Shown here piece after piece: positions 8,096 to 15,985 of a stretch of 64,000 nucleotides of DNA. A program made the position numbers and the translations under genes. The stretch lies in the NCBI RefSeq assembly GCF_017744095.1, contig NZ_JAGHQX010000008.1, forward strand, positions 1-64,000, read 5' to 3'. Source of the DNA: Shimia sp. R10_1. Its GTDB lineage: Bacteria > Pseudomonadota > Alphaproteobacteria > Rhodobacterales > Rhodobacteraceae. Each line of letters opens with the position of its first letter. Within the stretch, counting starts at the first letter, position 1. Below the pieces are notes generated by a model. That model worked only from the letters and a program-made list of their open reading frames with translations. It had not been told where the DNA came from and did no database searches.

Positions 8096-9361
8096 TTGAT
8101 TATTCCATTTCATGTGCGAGAGATGCTTCGGCGCATAAAGGCGCGGTATGATGTTGAACGCACGCCCCAACAGATGGCCCCGAATGACGAAGGGTTTTCG
8201 CCTTTGCGCCCGTCTCGCACCGCAGACAACAAGACGGTGGCGCGGTTCTGGGATCATCTGAAACCCACGGCAAGCGATGCGGATCAGGCGCTGATCGCGG
8301 ATCCGGCGGCGGTTGACGCTTCTGAAACCTACAGCGCGAATATCGAAAACTATATCGGCACCGTGAAAGTGCCGGTTGGCGTCGTTGGACCATTGCGGTT
8401 GAACGGTATGAACGCCAACGGGGATTTCTATGTGCCTCTGGCAACGACCGAGGCTGCTCTGGTCGCCTCTTACGCGCGCGGGGCCTATGCTGCGGGTCGC
8501 TCGGGAGGGGTCAGCACCGCCGTGCTGTACGAAGGTGTCCTGCGCACGCCCGCCTTTGTGTTCGAAGGCCTGTTGCAGGCCGGACAGTTCGTTGATTGGG
8601 TGGTCAGCAATATCGAGGATTTGCGCGCCGCGGCCGAGGCCACGACCCGGCACGGCAAGCTTGTCTCGGTCGAGCCATTCATCGACACCAATATCGTGTT
8701 CCTGATTTGCCGCTACACGACCGGGGACGCAGCGGGCCAGAATATGGTGACCATTGCCACGGATGCCCTGTGCTATGCGATCGTCGATCATTGCCCGATA
8801 CCCATGGAAAACTGGTATATCGAGGGAAATTTTTCAGGCGACAAAAAGGCCTCGGCGCTTGGGTTGGTGACAGGGCGTGGCCGGAAGGTCAGCGCGTCGG
8901 TCACCTTGCCTGCAGATGTCGTTGAAAAGTCGCTTGGAACGAGTGTAGACGCCATGCTGGCCTATGGGCGGGTCGCCAATCTGGGCGCGCATCTGTCGGG
9001 TCAGCTGGGGGCGCAGGCCCATTATGCCAACGGGCTTGCGGCCTTTTACATCGCCACCGGGCAGGACGCGGCCTGCGTCGCCGAAAGCGCGATGGGCGTT
9101 ACGCGGATGGAGCCCAAAGGGGATGATCTTTTCTGCTCGGTCACGCTGCCGAACATTCTGGTGGGGTCCGTGGGCGGCGGCACCGGTCTGCCCAGCCAGA
9201 GTGCAGCGCTGAACATCCTGGGGCTCAAGGGCGCGGGCCATGGGACGGCGTTGGCCGAAGTGGCCGCAGCCATTTGCCTGTGCGGAGAGATTTCGATTGT
9301 CGCCGCAATCGCTGCGGGCCATTTCACCCGCGCCCATGAAAGCCTGGCCCGCCAAAGATGA
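8096..9361 (+). CDS. HMG-CoA reductase-like enzyme (orphan, first gene of biosynthetic operon)
   Basis: HMG-CoA reductase family: four-electron NAD(P)H reduction of an acyl-CoA thioester to an alcohol. All four catalytic positions of the family are present: E119 (LATTEAALVAS), K250 (SGDKKA), D324 (ATGQDAA) and H414 (AGHFTRAH). Other signatures are ENYIG...VPVGVVGPL (84-100) and GGGTGLPSQ (360-368). The usual DAMGMNM loop is DAAGQNM here. At 421 residues without membrane domains it is a soluble enzyme. I use a TTG start at 8096 because GGAG lies 9 bases before it; ATG 8123 is the alternative. No HMG-CoA synthase or mevalonate kinase is in the window, so the substrate may not be HMG-CoA. It overlaps the next gene by ATGA. 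Confidence 0.85.
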   Translation: MIIPFHVREMLRRIKARYDVERTPQQMAPNDEGFSPLRPSRTADNKTVARFWDHLKPTASDADQALIADPAAVDASETYSANIENYIGTVKVPVGVVGPLRLNGMNANGDFYVPLATTEAALVASYARGAYAAGRSGGVSTAVLYEGVLRTPAFVFEGLLQAGQFVDWVVSNIEDLRAAAEATTRHGKLVSVEPFIDTNIVFLICRYTTGDAAGQNMVTIATDALCYAIVDHCPIPMENWYIEGNFSGDKKASALGLVTGRGRKVSASVTLPADVVEKSLGTSVDAMLAYGRVANLGAHLSGQLGAQAHYANGLAAFYIATGQDAACVAESAMGVTRMEPKGDDLFCSVTLPNILVGSVGGGTGLPSQSAALNILGLKGAGHGTALAEVAAAICLCGEISIVAAIAAGHFTRAHESLARQR

Positions 9362-10269
9362 ATGTGCTGGCGCGATTGTGGATCTATCAGGCCGAACGGT
9401 TTCCGTTGAAAAAGACCGTTCCGCTGTTGCTGGTGTTTTCGGCGGCCAGCATCTGTGTCTCGGCCCGGCTTTCGGATCGCCCGTTACCCGAATGGCCCGG
9501 GTTTCTGGTTGGATTTGTGCTGGCCATGGCGCTGTTTTTCCAGATGCGCGTTTGCGACGAGTTCAAGGATGCCGAAGACGACCGCCGCTATCGGCCCGAA
9601 CGTCCCATTCCTCGCGGGCTGGTTTCCCCGACCGAGGTTCTGGTGCTGGGCCTGCTGACCCTGCCGGTGGCTGCCGCCGCTGCATGGCTCTGGTCCCCGC
9701 TGGTTCTGTGGTGCCTTGTGGGGGTTTGGGTCTGGCTGGCGGCGATGACTGCTGAATTCGGCGCGCCCGCATGGCTCAAGGCGCGGCCGGTGCTTTATCT
9801 GGTCAGCCATATGGCCATCATGCCGCTGATCGACCTGCTGCTGACCAGCATCGAATGGCTTCCCGCCGGAGGGGCCGCGCCACAGCTTTGGTTGTTCCTG
9901 GTGCTGTCCTTCGTCAATGGCTGCGTTCTTGAGATCGGGCGCAAGCTCTGGTCGCCCGAAAACGAAATTGATGGGGTCGATACCTATTCGGGCCTGTGGG
10001 GATACCGCCGCGCTGCCCTGATTTGGCTGTGTTGTGTTGGCCTGTCTTTTGTCTTTCTGGTGGGGACAGGGTTTGCGACGGGCGTGGGCTGGTTCACGGT
10101 TGCGGTTGGGGCCGTTGCGCTGTTGCCCTGCGGTCTGGCCGCGCGCAGCTATGTCAAGGCGCCGACCCCCGGTGCGCAGGACAGAATGGATACGATCGCC
10201 GGGCTTTGGGTGTTCTTTTGCTATGCCACAGCGGGCTTTTTGCCGTTTCTGATTGGAGCTTTCAGATGA
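9358..10269 (+). CDS. UbiA-family prenyltransferase-like membrane protein
   Basis: A polytopic 303-residue protein with the two UbiA signatures. The first Asp-rich motif is CDEFKDAEDD followed by PERPIPRG (about residues 64-84). The second region is EIGRKLWSP...EIDGVDTYSGLWGY (about 185-215). Such proteins transfer a prenyl chain from a polyprenyl diphosphate to an acceptor at the inner membrane. The acceptor cannot be read from sequence; the motif style is that of the UbiA family at large, not of a single known enzyme. It overlaps both neighbours by ATGA. Confidence 0.82.
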   Translation: MNVLARLWIYQAERFPLKKTVPLLLVFSAASICVSARLSDRPLPEWPGFLVGFVLAMALFFQMRVCDEFKDAEDDRRYRPERPIPRGLVSPTEVLVLGLLTLPVAAAAAWLWSPLVLWCLVGVWVWLAAMTAEFGAPAWLKARPVLYLVSHMAIMPLIDLLLTSIEWLPAGGAAPQLWLFLVLSFVNGCVLEIGRKLWSPENEIDGVDTYSGLWGYRRAALIWLCCVGLSFVFLVGTGFATGVGWFTVAVGAVALLPCGLAARSYVKAPTPGAQDRMDTIAGLWVFFCYATAGFLPFLIGAFR

Positions 10270-12728
10270 CCCTTATCGTCAGCCAATCCGATGCCACGGA
10301 CCCGAGCCAGGTCGGAGGCAAAGCCGCCGCGCTGTCGAATCTGGCCCGCCATGGCTTCAACTCGCCTGCGTTTTTTGTCATCACCGACGCCGCGTTTCGC
10401 AAAGGCAAGTCGGGGCCGGTCGCGGCCCGTGGGCTGAAAGGCGCGCTGGATGCTGCGTTGGATGCGCTGGGTCCGGGGCCGTATGCGGTGCGCAGTTCCG
10501 GTCGGGCCGAAGACGGGGCAGACCACAGCCATGCAGGTCAGTTCGACACGGTTCTGAACGTCTCAGGCGGAAACGTGTTGGGGGCGGCGAAACGGGTATG
10601 GCAATCCGGGTTCGCAGAGACAGTCGCCACCTATCGCGCCGTCAAAACCGGGGGCGCGGCAGAGGCCCCGGCGATCATTGTTCAGCGCATGATTGATGCA
10701 ACGGCGGCTGGTGTCGCGTTCTCGGCTGATCCCGTGACCGGGCAACGGAACACGGTGATTGTGTCCGCCGTCAAAGGTCTGGGCGATGCGCTGGTGGCGG
10801 GGGAGGTTGATGGGGAGGATTGGACCATTGGCCAAAATGGGCGCCCCGAATGCGCGCATGCGACGCCTCAGATCCTGACCCCGGATCATGCGCTTCGGGT
10901 CGCAGCGCTGGCGCGACAGGCAGAAGAGGCTTGTGGCACACCGCAAGACATCGAATGGGCGTTTGATGCGGATGGTCTGCATATTCTTCAGACGCGGCCG
11001 ATCACAACCGCATTGCGGCCCGCGGCATTGCCGGATGAGTCGCTGACCATTTTCGACAATTCCAACATCGTCGAAAGCTATCCGGGCATGGTCAGCCCGC
11101 TGACCTATTCCTTTGCCGTGCATGTCTACGGGCGGGTCTATCGTGCCTTTGTGCGGCTGTTGGGCGTGTCAGACAAAGCCGTCGCGCGGCACGGGGCCCT
11201 TTTCGACAACTTCCTGGGGCGCATTGACGGGCGGGTTTATTACAATCTGGTCAATTGGTACCGCGCGTTGGCGTTGTTGCCAGGGTTTTCGCTGAATCGC
11301 GACTATATGGAGACGATGATGGGTGTGTCCGAACCCATGCCGTCTGAAATCACCGATCAGATCGGGCCGCCGCCCGCCAAAGGGGCGCGCAAGATATGGG
11401 AATACGCGAAACTGGCTGGGGTTGCGTGCGGCCTGATATGGCAGGCCCTGCGTTTGCCGCGCACCCGGCGCAATTTCTACAACAGGCTGAATGATGTTCT
11501 GGATCGTGATCTGGACATCGAAACGGCGAATGCGACCGAGTTGGCCGCTGAATACCGCGAAATCGAAAGCACTTTGCTGGATCGCTGGGACGCCCCGCTG
11601 GTCAACGATTTCCTGTGCATGATCGCCTTTGGCGCATCGCGCAACCTGCTGCACAAGTGGCTGGGGGAAGATGGGCTGGCGCTGCATAACGATGTCATGA
11701 TTGGTCAGGGGGACATCGTCTCGGCGGAACCGGCGCAGCGTATTGCCCGGATGGCGCATATGGTCCGCGACGCAGGGATTGCGGATCATCTCAGCGCTGA
11801 TTGCCGGTTGGAAACCCTGGACCCTTACCCCCCGATCAAAGACGAGGTCCAATCTTATCTGGATAAATTCGGCGACCGATGCACCGAAGAGCTGAAGCTG
11901 GAAAGCATACCGCTGCGCGACGACCCCTCGAGCCTGTTGATGGCGGTTGCAGCCAGTGCTGCCCGACCCGAAAGCGCACGGCACACGGGCCGTGAACCGG
12001 ACTGGACATCCCTGTTCCCCGCCAACCCTGTGAAACGCCATCTGTCCAAATGGATCGTGGGCTGGGCCAAAGCCCGTGTCCGGGACCGAGAGAACCTGCG
12101 GTTTGAACGCACGCGCATCTTTGGCCATGCCCGACGTGTTTTCCTAGGGATCGGGCGCGAGTTTGCGGCACGGGGGCTGTTGGCCGAACCCCGTGATGTG
12201 TTTCACCTGACAACGCATGAGGTTCTGGGGGCCGTCGAAGGGTTCAGCCTGTCCCCGGACCTCAAAGCCATTGTCGCGCAACGCCAACGCGAAGATCGTG
12301 CATCGTCGGAACGCCCCGACCCGCCGGAACGCATCGAAATCCGGGGGCCTGCCATTGCGCCGATCTGGGCGGCTGCCGAACTACCCGAGGGCGATGGGGA
12401 ACGGGTGAAGACCGGCACGGGCTGTTCGGCCGGACAGGTTACCGCCAAGGCCCGCGTGATCCGTGACCCACGCACCGAGGCATTGCAGCTCGGCGACATC
12501 CTTGTTGCAAGGCACACAGACCCGGGCTGGATTGCGGTGTTTTCGAATGCCTCGGCCATCGTTGTTGAACGGGGCTCCTTGCTGTCTCATTCCGCCATTG
12601 TGGCGCGAGAGTTGGGCATTCCCTGTGTCGTCGGCCTGAAAGGCGCGACGCAGTGGATCAGGGATGGCGAAACGCTTTCGGTTGATGGGGTGAGCGGCAA
12701 AGTGGAACGGTGCGATGAGGCAGAGTGA
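10266..12728 (+). CDS. PEP-synthase/rifampin-phosphotransferase-like dikinase
   Basis: An 820-residue protein with the N-terminal ATP-grasp domain of PEP synthase/PPDK (GGKAAALSNLARHGF at the start, AVRSSGRAEDG, then IEWAFD...LHILQTRPI near residue 240). A long unassigned middle is followed by a C-terminal swivelling phosphohistidine domain (GSLLSHSAIVARELGIP, H775). The PEP/pyruvate TIM barrel is not evident. The order resembles rifampin phosphotransferase, where ATP's beta-phosphate is passed via the histidine to a hydroxyl of a small molecule. I infer phosphorylation of a pathway intermediate. The true start is ATG 10266 (ATGA overlap with the UbiA gene); the longer open frame from 9996 lies in the UbiA gene and is a shadow. 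It overlaps the next gene by 14 bases. Confidence 0.83.
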   Translation: MTLIVSQSDATDPSQVGGKAAALSNLARHGFNSPAFFVITDAAFRKGKSGPVAARGLKGALDAALDALGPGPYAVRSSGRAEDGADHSHAGQFDTVLNVSGGNVLGAAKRVWQSGFAETVATYRAVKTGGAAEAPAIIVQRMIDATAAGVAFSADPVTGQRNTVIVSAVKGLGDALVAGEVDGEDWTIGQNGRPECAHATPQILTPDHALRVAALARQAEEACGTPQDIEWAFDADGLHILQTRPITTALRPAALPDESLTIFDNSNIVESYPGMVSPLTYSFAVHVYGRVYRAFVRLLGVSDKAVARHGALFDNFLGRIDGRVYYNLVNWYRALALLPGFSLNRDYMETMMGVSEPMPSEITDQIGPPPAKGARKIWEYAKLAGVACGLIWQALRLPRTRRNFYNRLNDVLDRDLDIETANATELAAEYREIESTLLDRWDAPLVNDFLCMIAFGASRNLLHKWLGEDGLALHNDVMIGQGDIVSAEPAQRIARMAHMVRDAGIADHLSADCRLETLDPYPPIKDEVQSYLDKFGDRCTEELKLESIPLRDDPSSLLMAVAASAARPESARHTGREPDWTSLFPANPVKRHLSKWIVGWAKARVRDRENLRFERTRIFGHARRVFLGIGREFAARGLLAEPRDVFHLTTHEVLGAVEGFSLSPDLKAIVAQRQREDRASSERPDPPERIEIRGPAIAPIWAAAELPEGDGERVKTGTGCSAGQVTAKARVIRDPRTEALQLGDILVARHTDPGWIAVFSNASAIVVERGSLLSHSAIVARELGIPCVVGLKGATQWIRDGETLSVDGVSGKVERCDEAE

Positions 12729-13815
12729 AATCGAATCCAAGGCAGATTTCGACCACATCCGATACGCGCAATTGTGGGAGGACGCGGATGTTCTGACCGC
12801 ATCGCTGGGCGATTGTGCGGGTGGCACGCTGGTTTCCATCTGTTCAGCCGGGGATAACGCGCTGGCGATGCTGACGCTGGACCCGGCCAAAGTTGTGGTT
12901 GTCGATTTGTCCCCGGCGCAGATCGCCTGTTTGAAGCTGAGGATAGGCGCGTACCAGACCCTGACACACCCTGAATTTCTGGAACTGACCGGCTCGCGCT
13001 CCAGCAGCCGGCGCGCTGATTTGCTGTCACGCGCGCTGGGGGAGACCGACCCGGATACGCGCGCCTTTTGGATCGCGCTTACCCCTGAGGTCGTGCGCTA
13101 TGGGATCGGTGGGGTCGGCAAGTTCGAACGGTATTTCCGCATCTTCCGTACCCGGCTATTGCCGTTCGTTCATTCCAGAAAAACGATTGACGATGTCTTT
13201 GCGCCGCGCTCCCCCAAGGCGCGCGAAGTCTTCTTTGACACGCGCTTTGATACCTTCCGGTGGCGGTTGCTGTTGAACCTGTTCTTCTCTCGGTTCGTCA
13301 TGGGCCGCATGGGGCGGGACAAGGCGTTTTTTGATCACGTAGAAGGCAGCCCGGCCCAGCATGTGGCGCGTCGTATTCGCCATGCGGGCGTTGATACGGA
13401 CCCGTCGCAAAACCCCTATCTGCACTGGATTTTGAAAGGCACGCATGGCGATGCCTTGCCGATGGCCTGGCGGCCCGAACACTATGACACGATCCGCGAC
13501 CGTTTGGATCGTCTGGATATCCGTCCGGGATCGCTGGAGGCATTTGTCTCGACCGGTGAAAAGGCCAACGGGTTCAACCTGTCTGACATTTTTGAATATA
13601 TGTCGCCTGACATGTTTGAAACGGTTTACGGCTCGATCCTGTCCGCCGCCGCGCCCAATGCCCGCCTGGTCTATTGGAACATGATGGCCCCGCGCCGTGT
13701 GCCAGCCCGTTACCAGAGCAAAGTGGAAACCCTTCGGGCGGTTGAGGATAAGCAGAAAACCCGCGATATGGCCTTTTTCTATTCGGACTTCGTTGTGGAA
13801 CAGGTGCGTGCATGA
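12715..13815 (+). CDS. BtaA/DUF3419-like SAM:3-amino-3-carboxypropyl transferase
   Basis: DUF3419/BtaA family: BtaA moves the 3-amino-3-carboxypropyl group of S-adenosylmethionine onto diacylglycerol to make diacylglyceryl-homoserine, the first step of betaine lipids. Visible signatures are IRYAQLWEDADVL near the N-terminus and the nucleotide-binding SICSAGDNALAML (about residues 40-52), then VDLSPAQ. The 366 residues are close to usual BtaA length. No BtaB-type N-methyltransferase accompanies it, so a betaine lipid is not the obvious product. Here it may alkylate another hydroxyl, such as one made by the reductase-like enzyme. It overlaps the next gene by ATGA. Confidence 0.82.
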   Translation: MRQSEIESKADFDHIRYAQLWEDADVLTASLGDCAGGTLVSICSAGDNALAMLTLDPAKVVVVDLSPAQIACLKLRIGAYQTLTHPEFLELTGSRSSSRRADLLSRALGETDPDTRAFWIALTPEVVRYGIGGVGKFERYFRIFRTRLLPFVHSRKTIDDVFAPRSPKAREVFFDTRFDTFRWRLLLNLFFSRFVMGRMGRDKAFFDHVEGSPAQHVARRIRHAGVDTDPSQNPYLHWILKGTHGDALPMAWRPEHYDTIRDRLDRLDIRPGSLEAFVSTGEKANGFNLSDIFEYMSPDMFETVYGSILSAAAPNARLVYWNMMAPRRVPARYQSKVETLRAVEDKQKTRDMAFFYSDFVVEQVRA

Positions 13816-15143
13816 GCGTTGCGGCCCAGATCCTGTTGGCTGTGATGTCCGTTCTGACCTTGCTGGGGTTGATGGCAGTAGTCCGGCGGCTGGCGCAAAA
13901 GGTCGGACTCAGCGGCGAAGTGCAACGGAAACTGATGCACGTCGGCACCGGGCTGTTTGCCATGCTGCTGCCGTGGATTTTCCCGGATCGCTGGCCGGTC
14001 TACATGCTGATCGGGGCGACAATGATCGTGATGCTGGTCTTGCGTTTGCCCCGTTTCTCAAAAGGTCTGGGGGCCGCCATTCACAGCGTCGAGCGGACGT
14101 CATACGGGGATTTCCTGTTGGCGCTTTCGGTGGGGCTTTGTTTCTTGCTGGCCGGTGAAAATACGCTCTACTACGTGCTGCCGATCGCTGTTCTGACGCT
14201 GGCCGATGCCGCAGCCGCATTGGCCGGGACCACCTATGGCACCAAACGCTATGTGGTCGAAGATGGCGACAAAAGCCTGGAAGGTTCGGTGGTGTTTTTC
14301 GTCGTAGCGTTGTTGGTTGCGATCATCTGTTTCCTGTTTTTGTCAAAACTGCCGCCGTCCAACATTATGATGCTGTGCCTGATGATTGCCGGTTTCGGCA
14401 CCCTGGTCGAGGCGCAAAGCTGGCGTGGCTTTGACAACCTGTTCCTGCCGCTTGGCTTGTTGATTTTCCTGAAAACCCACTATCACAGCTCCTTGGCGGA
14501 ACTGGCGGTGCTTGCCATTTTGTTCTTTGCCGCGTTGGTCAGTTTTGGCGTGGTGGGAACCCGGCTGGGCCTCAGCAAACACACGACCCGCGTGTATGTC
14601 GTTGCGGTTTTTCTGATGCTGGCCGCCGCAAAAATGCAAAACACGGTCCTGCCAATCCTGGTGCTTGCCGCACATGGCTGGGCGCGCACTGCGTCTCCGT
14701 GTGACAGCAAGTATCCTGATCTGGATATCGTGGCTGCCTTGGGCATTTTGGGTTTTGGTTGGCTTGCGGTGGGCAATGCGACGGGCTGGGATGCGATATC
14801 CATTTTCGGCCTCAGCGCCATGGGGTTGGCCATGGGGCTTTGCGCTGTGGCGTTGCGGGGCATACCTGTTGCGATACCGCTTGCGGCCGCTGTCCTGTTT
14901 CTGATCCGTATCTGGGTCGTTTCGCTGAACGCGGACCATTCGAACTGGGCCGAGCCTTTGACGGCTTTGTCGCTTGTCACTCTTGCCGTGACGGCGATTG
15001 TTCCTTTGGCGTTTCCGGATGTGTTTCAAAAGAACCGGGTGTCGCGGCTCACGCTCTTGGCGCTGCTGCTGCCGCTGACCTATTACATCTGGTCCATAGC
15101 CGGGGGTATCAGCGCCCGGATCGCTGACGGAGTTATTTCATGA
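13812..15143 (+). CDS. Polyprenol/phytol kinase-like (CDP-alcohol/dolichol kinase superfamily) membrane protein
   Basis: A very hydrophobic 443-residue protein. Its N-terminal half has the dolichol/phytol-kinase signatures RKLMHVGTG, LTLADAAAALAGTTYG and KSLEGS; members use CTP to phosphorylate lipid alcohols such as dolichol, phytol or diacylglycerol. The C-terminal half adds another block of roughly seven to eight membrane segments of unknown role, making it about twice the size of a simple phytol kinase. In this operon it would phosphorylate an isoprenoid or lipid alcohol, perhaps to feed the UbiA-like enzyme. It overlaps both neighbours by ATGA. Confidence 0.75.
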   Translation: MSVAAQILLAVMSVLTLLGLMAVVRRLAQKVGLSGEVQRKLMHVGTGLFAMLLPWIFPDRWPVYMLIGATMIVMLVLRLPRFSKGLGAAIHSVERTSYGDFLLALSVGLCFLLAGENTLYYVLPIAVLTLADAAAALAGTTYGTKRYVVEDGDKSLEGSVVFFVVALLVAIICFLFLSKLPPSNIMMLCLMIAGFGTLVEAQSWRGFDNLFLPLGLLIFLKTHYHSSLAELAVLAILFFAALVSFGVVGTRLGLSKHTTRVYVVAVFLMLAAAKMQNTVLPILVLAAHGWARTASPCDSKYPDLDIVAALGILGFGWLAVGNATGWDAISIFGLSAMGLAMGLCAVALRGIPVAIPLAAAVLFLIRIWVVSLNADHSNWAEPLTALSLVTLAVTAIVPLAFPDVFQKNRVSRLTLLALLLPLTYYIWSIAGGISARIADGVIS

Positions 15144-15985
15144 CGCAGGAAAGCATTCGTACCGACGGTGCCAAACTGGCCCTGTATCTGCAGGGCCCTG
15201 AATGGGATGGTGTGCCCGCGGCAACCATCGGTGACTTCTCATGCAAAACGCCCGAGGCCGGTTTGCACGCCCTGCATCAGGCCATCGAACGGGTCCGCAG
15301 CGCGGGGATTGACCGGATCATCGGTCCGATGTCCGGGGATACCTGGCACAGCTACCGGTTTGTCTCGGAAAGCGACGGATCGGCCCCGTTTCTGATGGAG
15401 CCGACGAACAAGTCACATGATCCCGACGTGTTCAAGGGGGCGGGTTTTGCGCCCATCAGCAGCTATTTCTCGGCGCGCGTTCCTTTGGCACAAACGGCCA
15501 GTTCGTCCTTGGCGGCAAGTGATGCGTTCACGGTCGAACCCTGGGACGGGACTGATCCCGAAGGTTTGTTCCGGCAGGTCTATCATCTGTCGGTCGAGGC
15601 GTTCGCGCAAAACGCGTTCTACAAACCCATCTCTGAAAGCGACTTTCTGGCGATGTACATGCCCGTCGTTCCGATGCTGAAGCGCGAGTTGATCTTTTTC
15701 GCGCGCCGCACGGACGGGTCATTGGCGGGTTTTCTGTTTGGCATCCCGAACTATGCAGAAGGCCCGAAACCCAAAGCCGCGATCCTGAAAACCTATGCCA
15801 GCCTTGAGCGGGGCGCAGGGCGCCACTTGGCCAGTCATTTCCATCAATCCGCCTTGGATCTGGGTTTTGACACGGCAATCCACGCGTTGATTCACGATGA
15901 CAACCAATCAGCAGAGCGCAGCAGTGTTGAAGGGGGCACTGTGTTCCGGCGATATGCTCTGTATGGGCTGCGTCTGGATGGCTAA
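15140..15985 (+). CDS. GNAT-superfamily-like acyltransferase
   Basis: A 281-residue protein with the fold features of GNAT proteins: an N-terminal segment with GPMSGDTWHSYRF, a substrate side with MEPTNKSHD, and a C-terminal stretch KTYASLERGAGRHLASHFHQ that looks like the acetyl-CoA pyrophosphate loop region, then LDLGFDTAIHALIHDDN. I infer N-acylation of an amine. In this operon the amine could be the one placed by the BtaA-like enzyme. The start overlaps the previous stop by ATGA, and the end overlaps the ligase start by 8 bases. Family assignment is less certain than for the neighbours. Confidence 0.65.
   Translation: MTQESIRTDGAKLALYLQGPEWDGVPAATIGDFSCKTPEAGLHALHQAIERVRSAGIDRIIGPMSGDTWHSYRFVSESDGSAPFLMEPTNKSHDPDVFKGAGFAPISSYFSARVPLAQTASSSLAASDAFTVEPWDGTDPEGLFRQVYHLSVEAFAQNAFYKPISESDFLAMYMPVVPMLKRELIFFARRTDGSLAGFLFGIPNYAEGPKPKAAILKTYASLERGAGRHLASHFHQSALDLGFDTAIHALIHDDNQSAERSSVEGGTVFRRYALYGLRLDG

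Noticed and set aside
9996-10265. N-terminal extension of the PEP-synthase-like gene
   Set aside because: It is read inside the UbiA gene in another frame, and the product is Arg/Gly/Cys-rich. The ATGA junction at 10266 is the natural start.
11169-12128. 319-codon minus-strand frame
   Set aside because: It is antisense to the phosphotransferase gene and arises from high GC content; no motif is seen.
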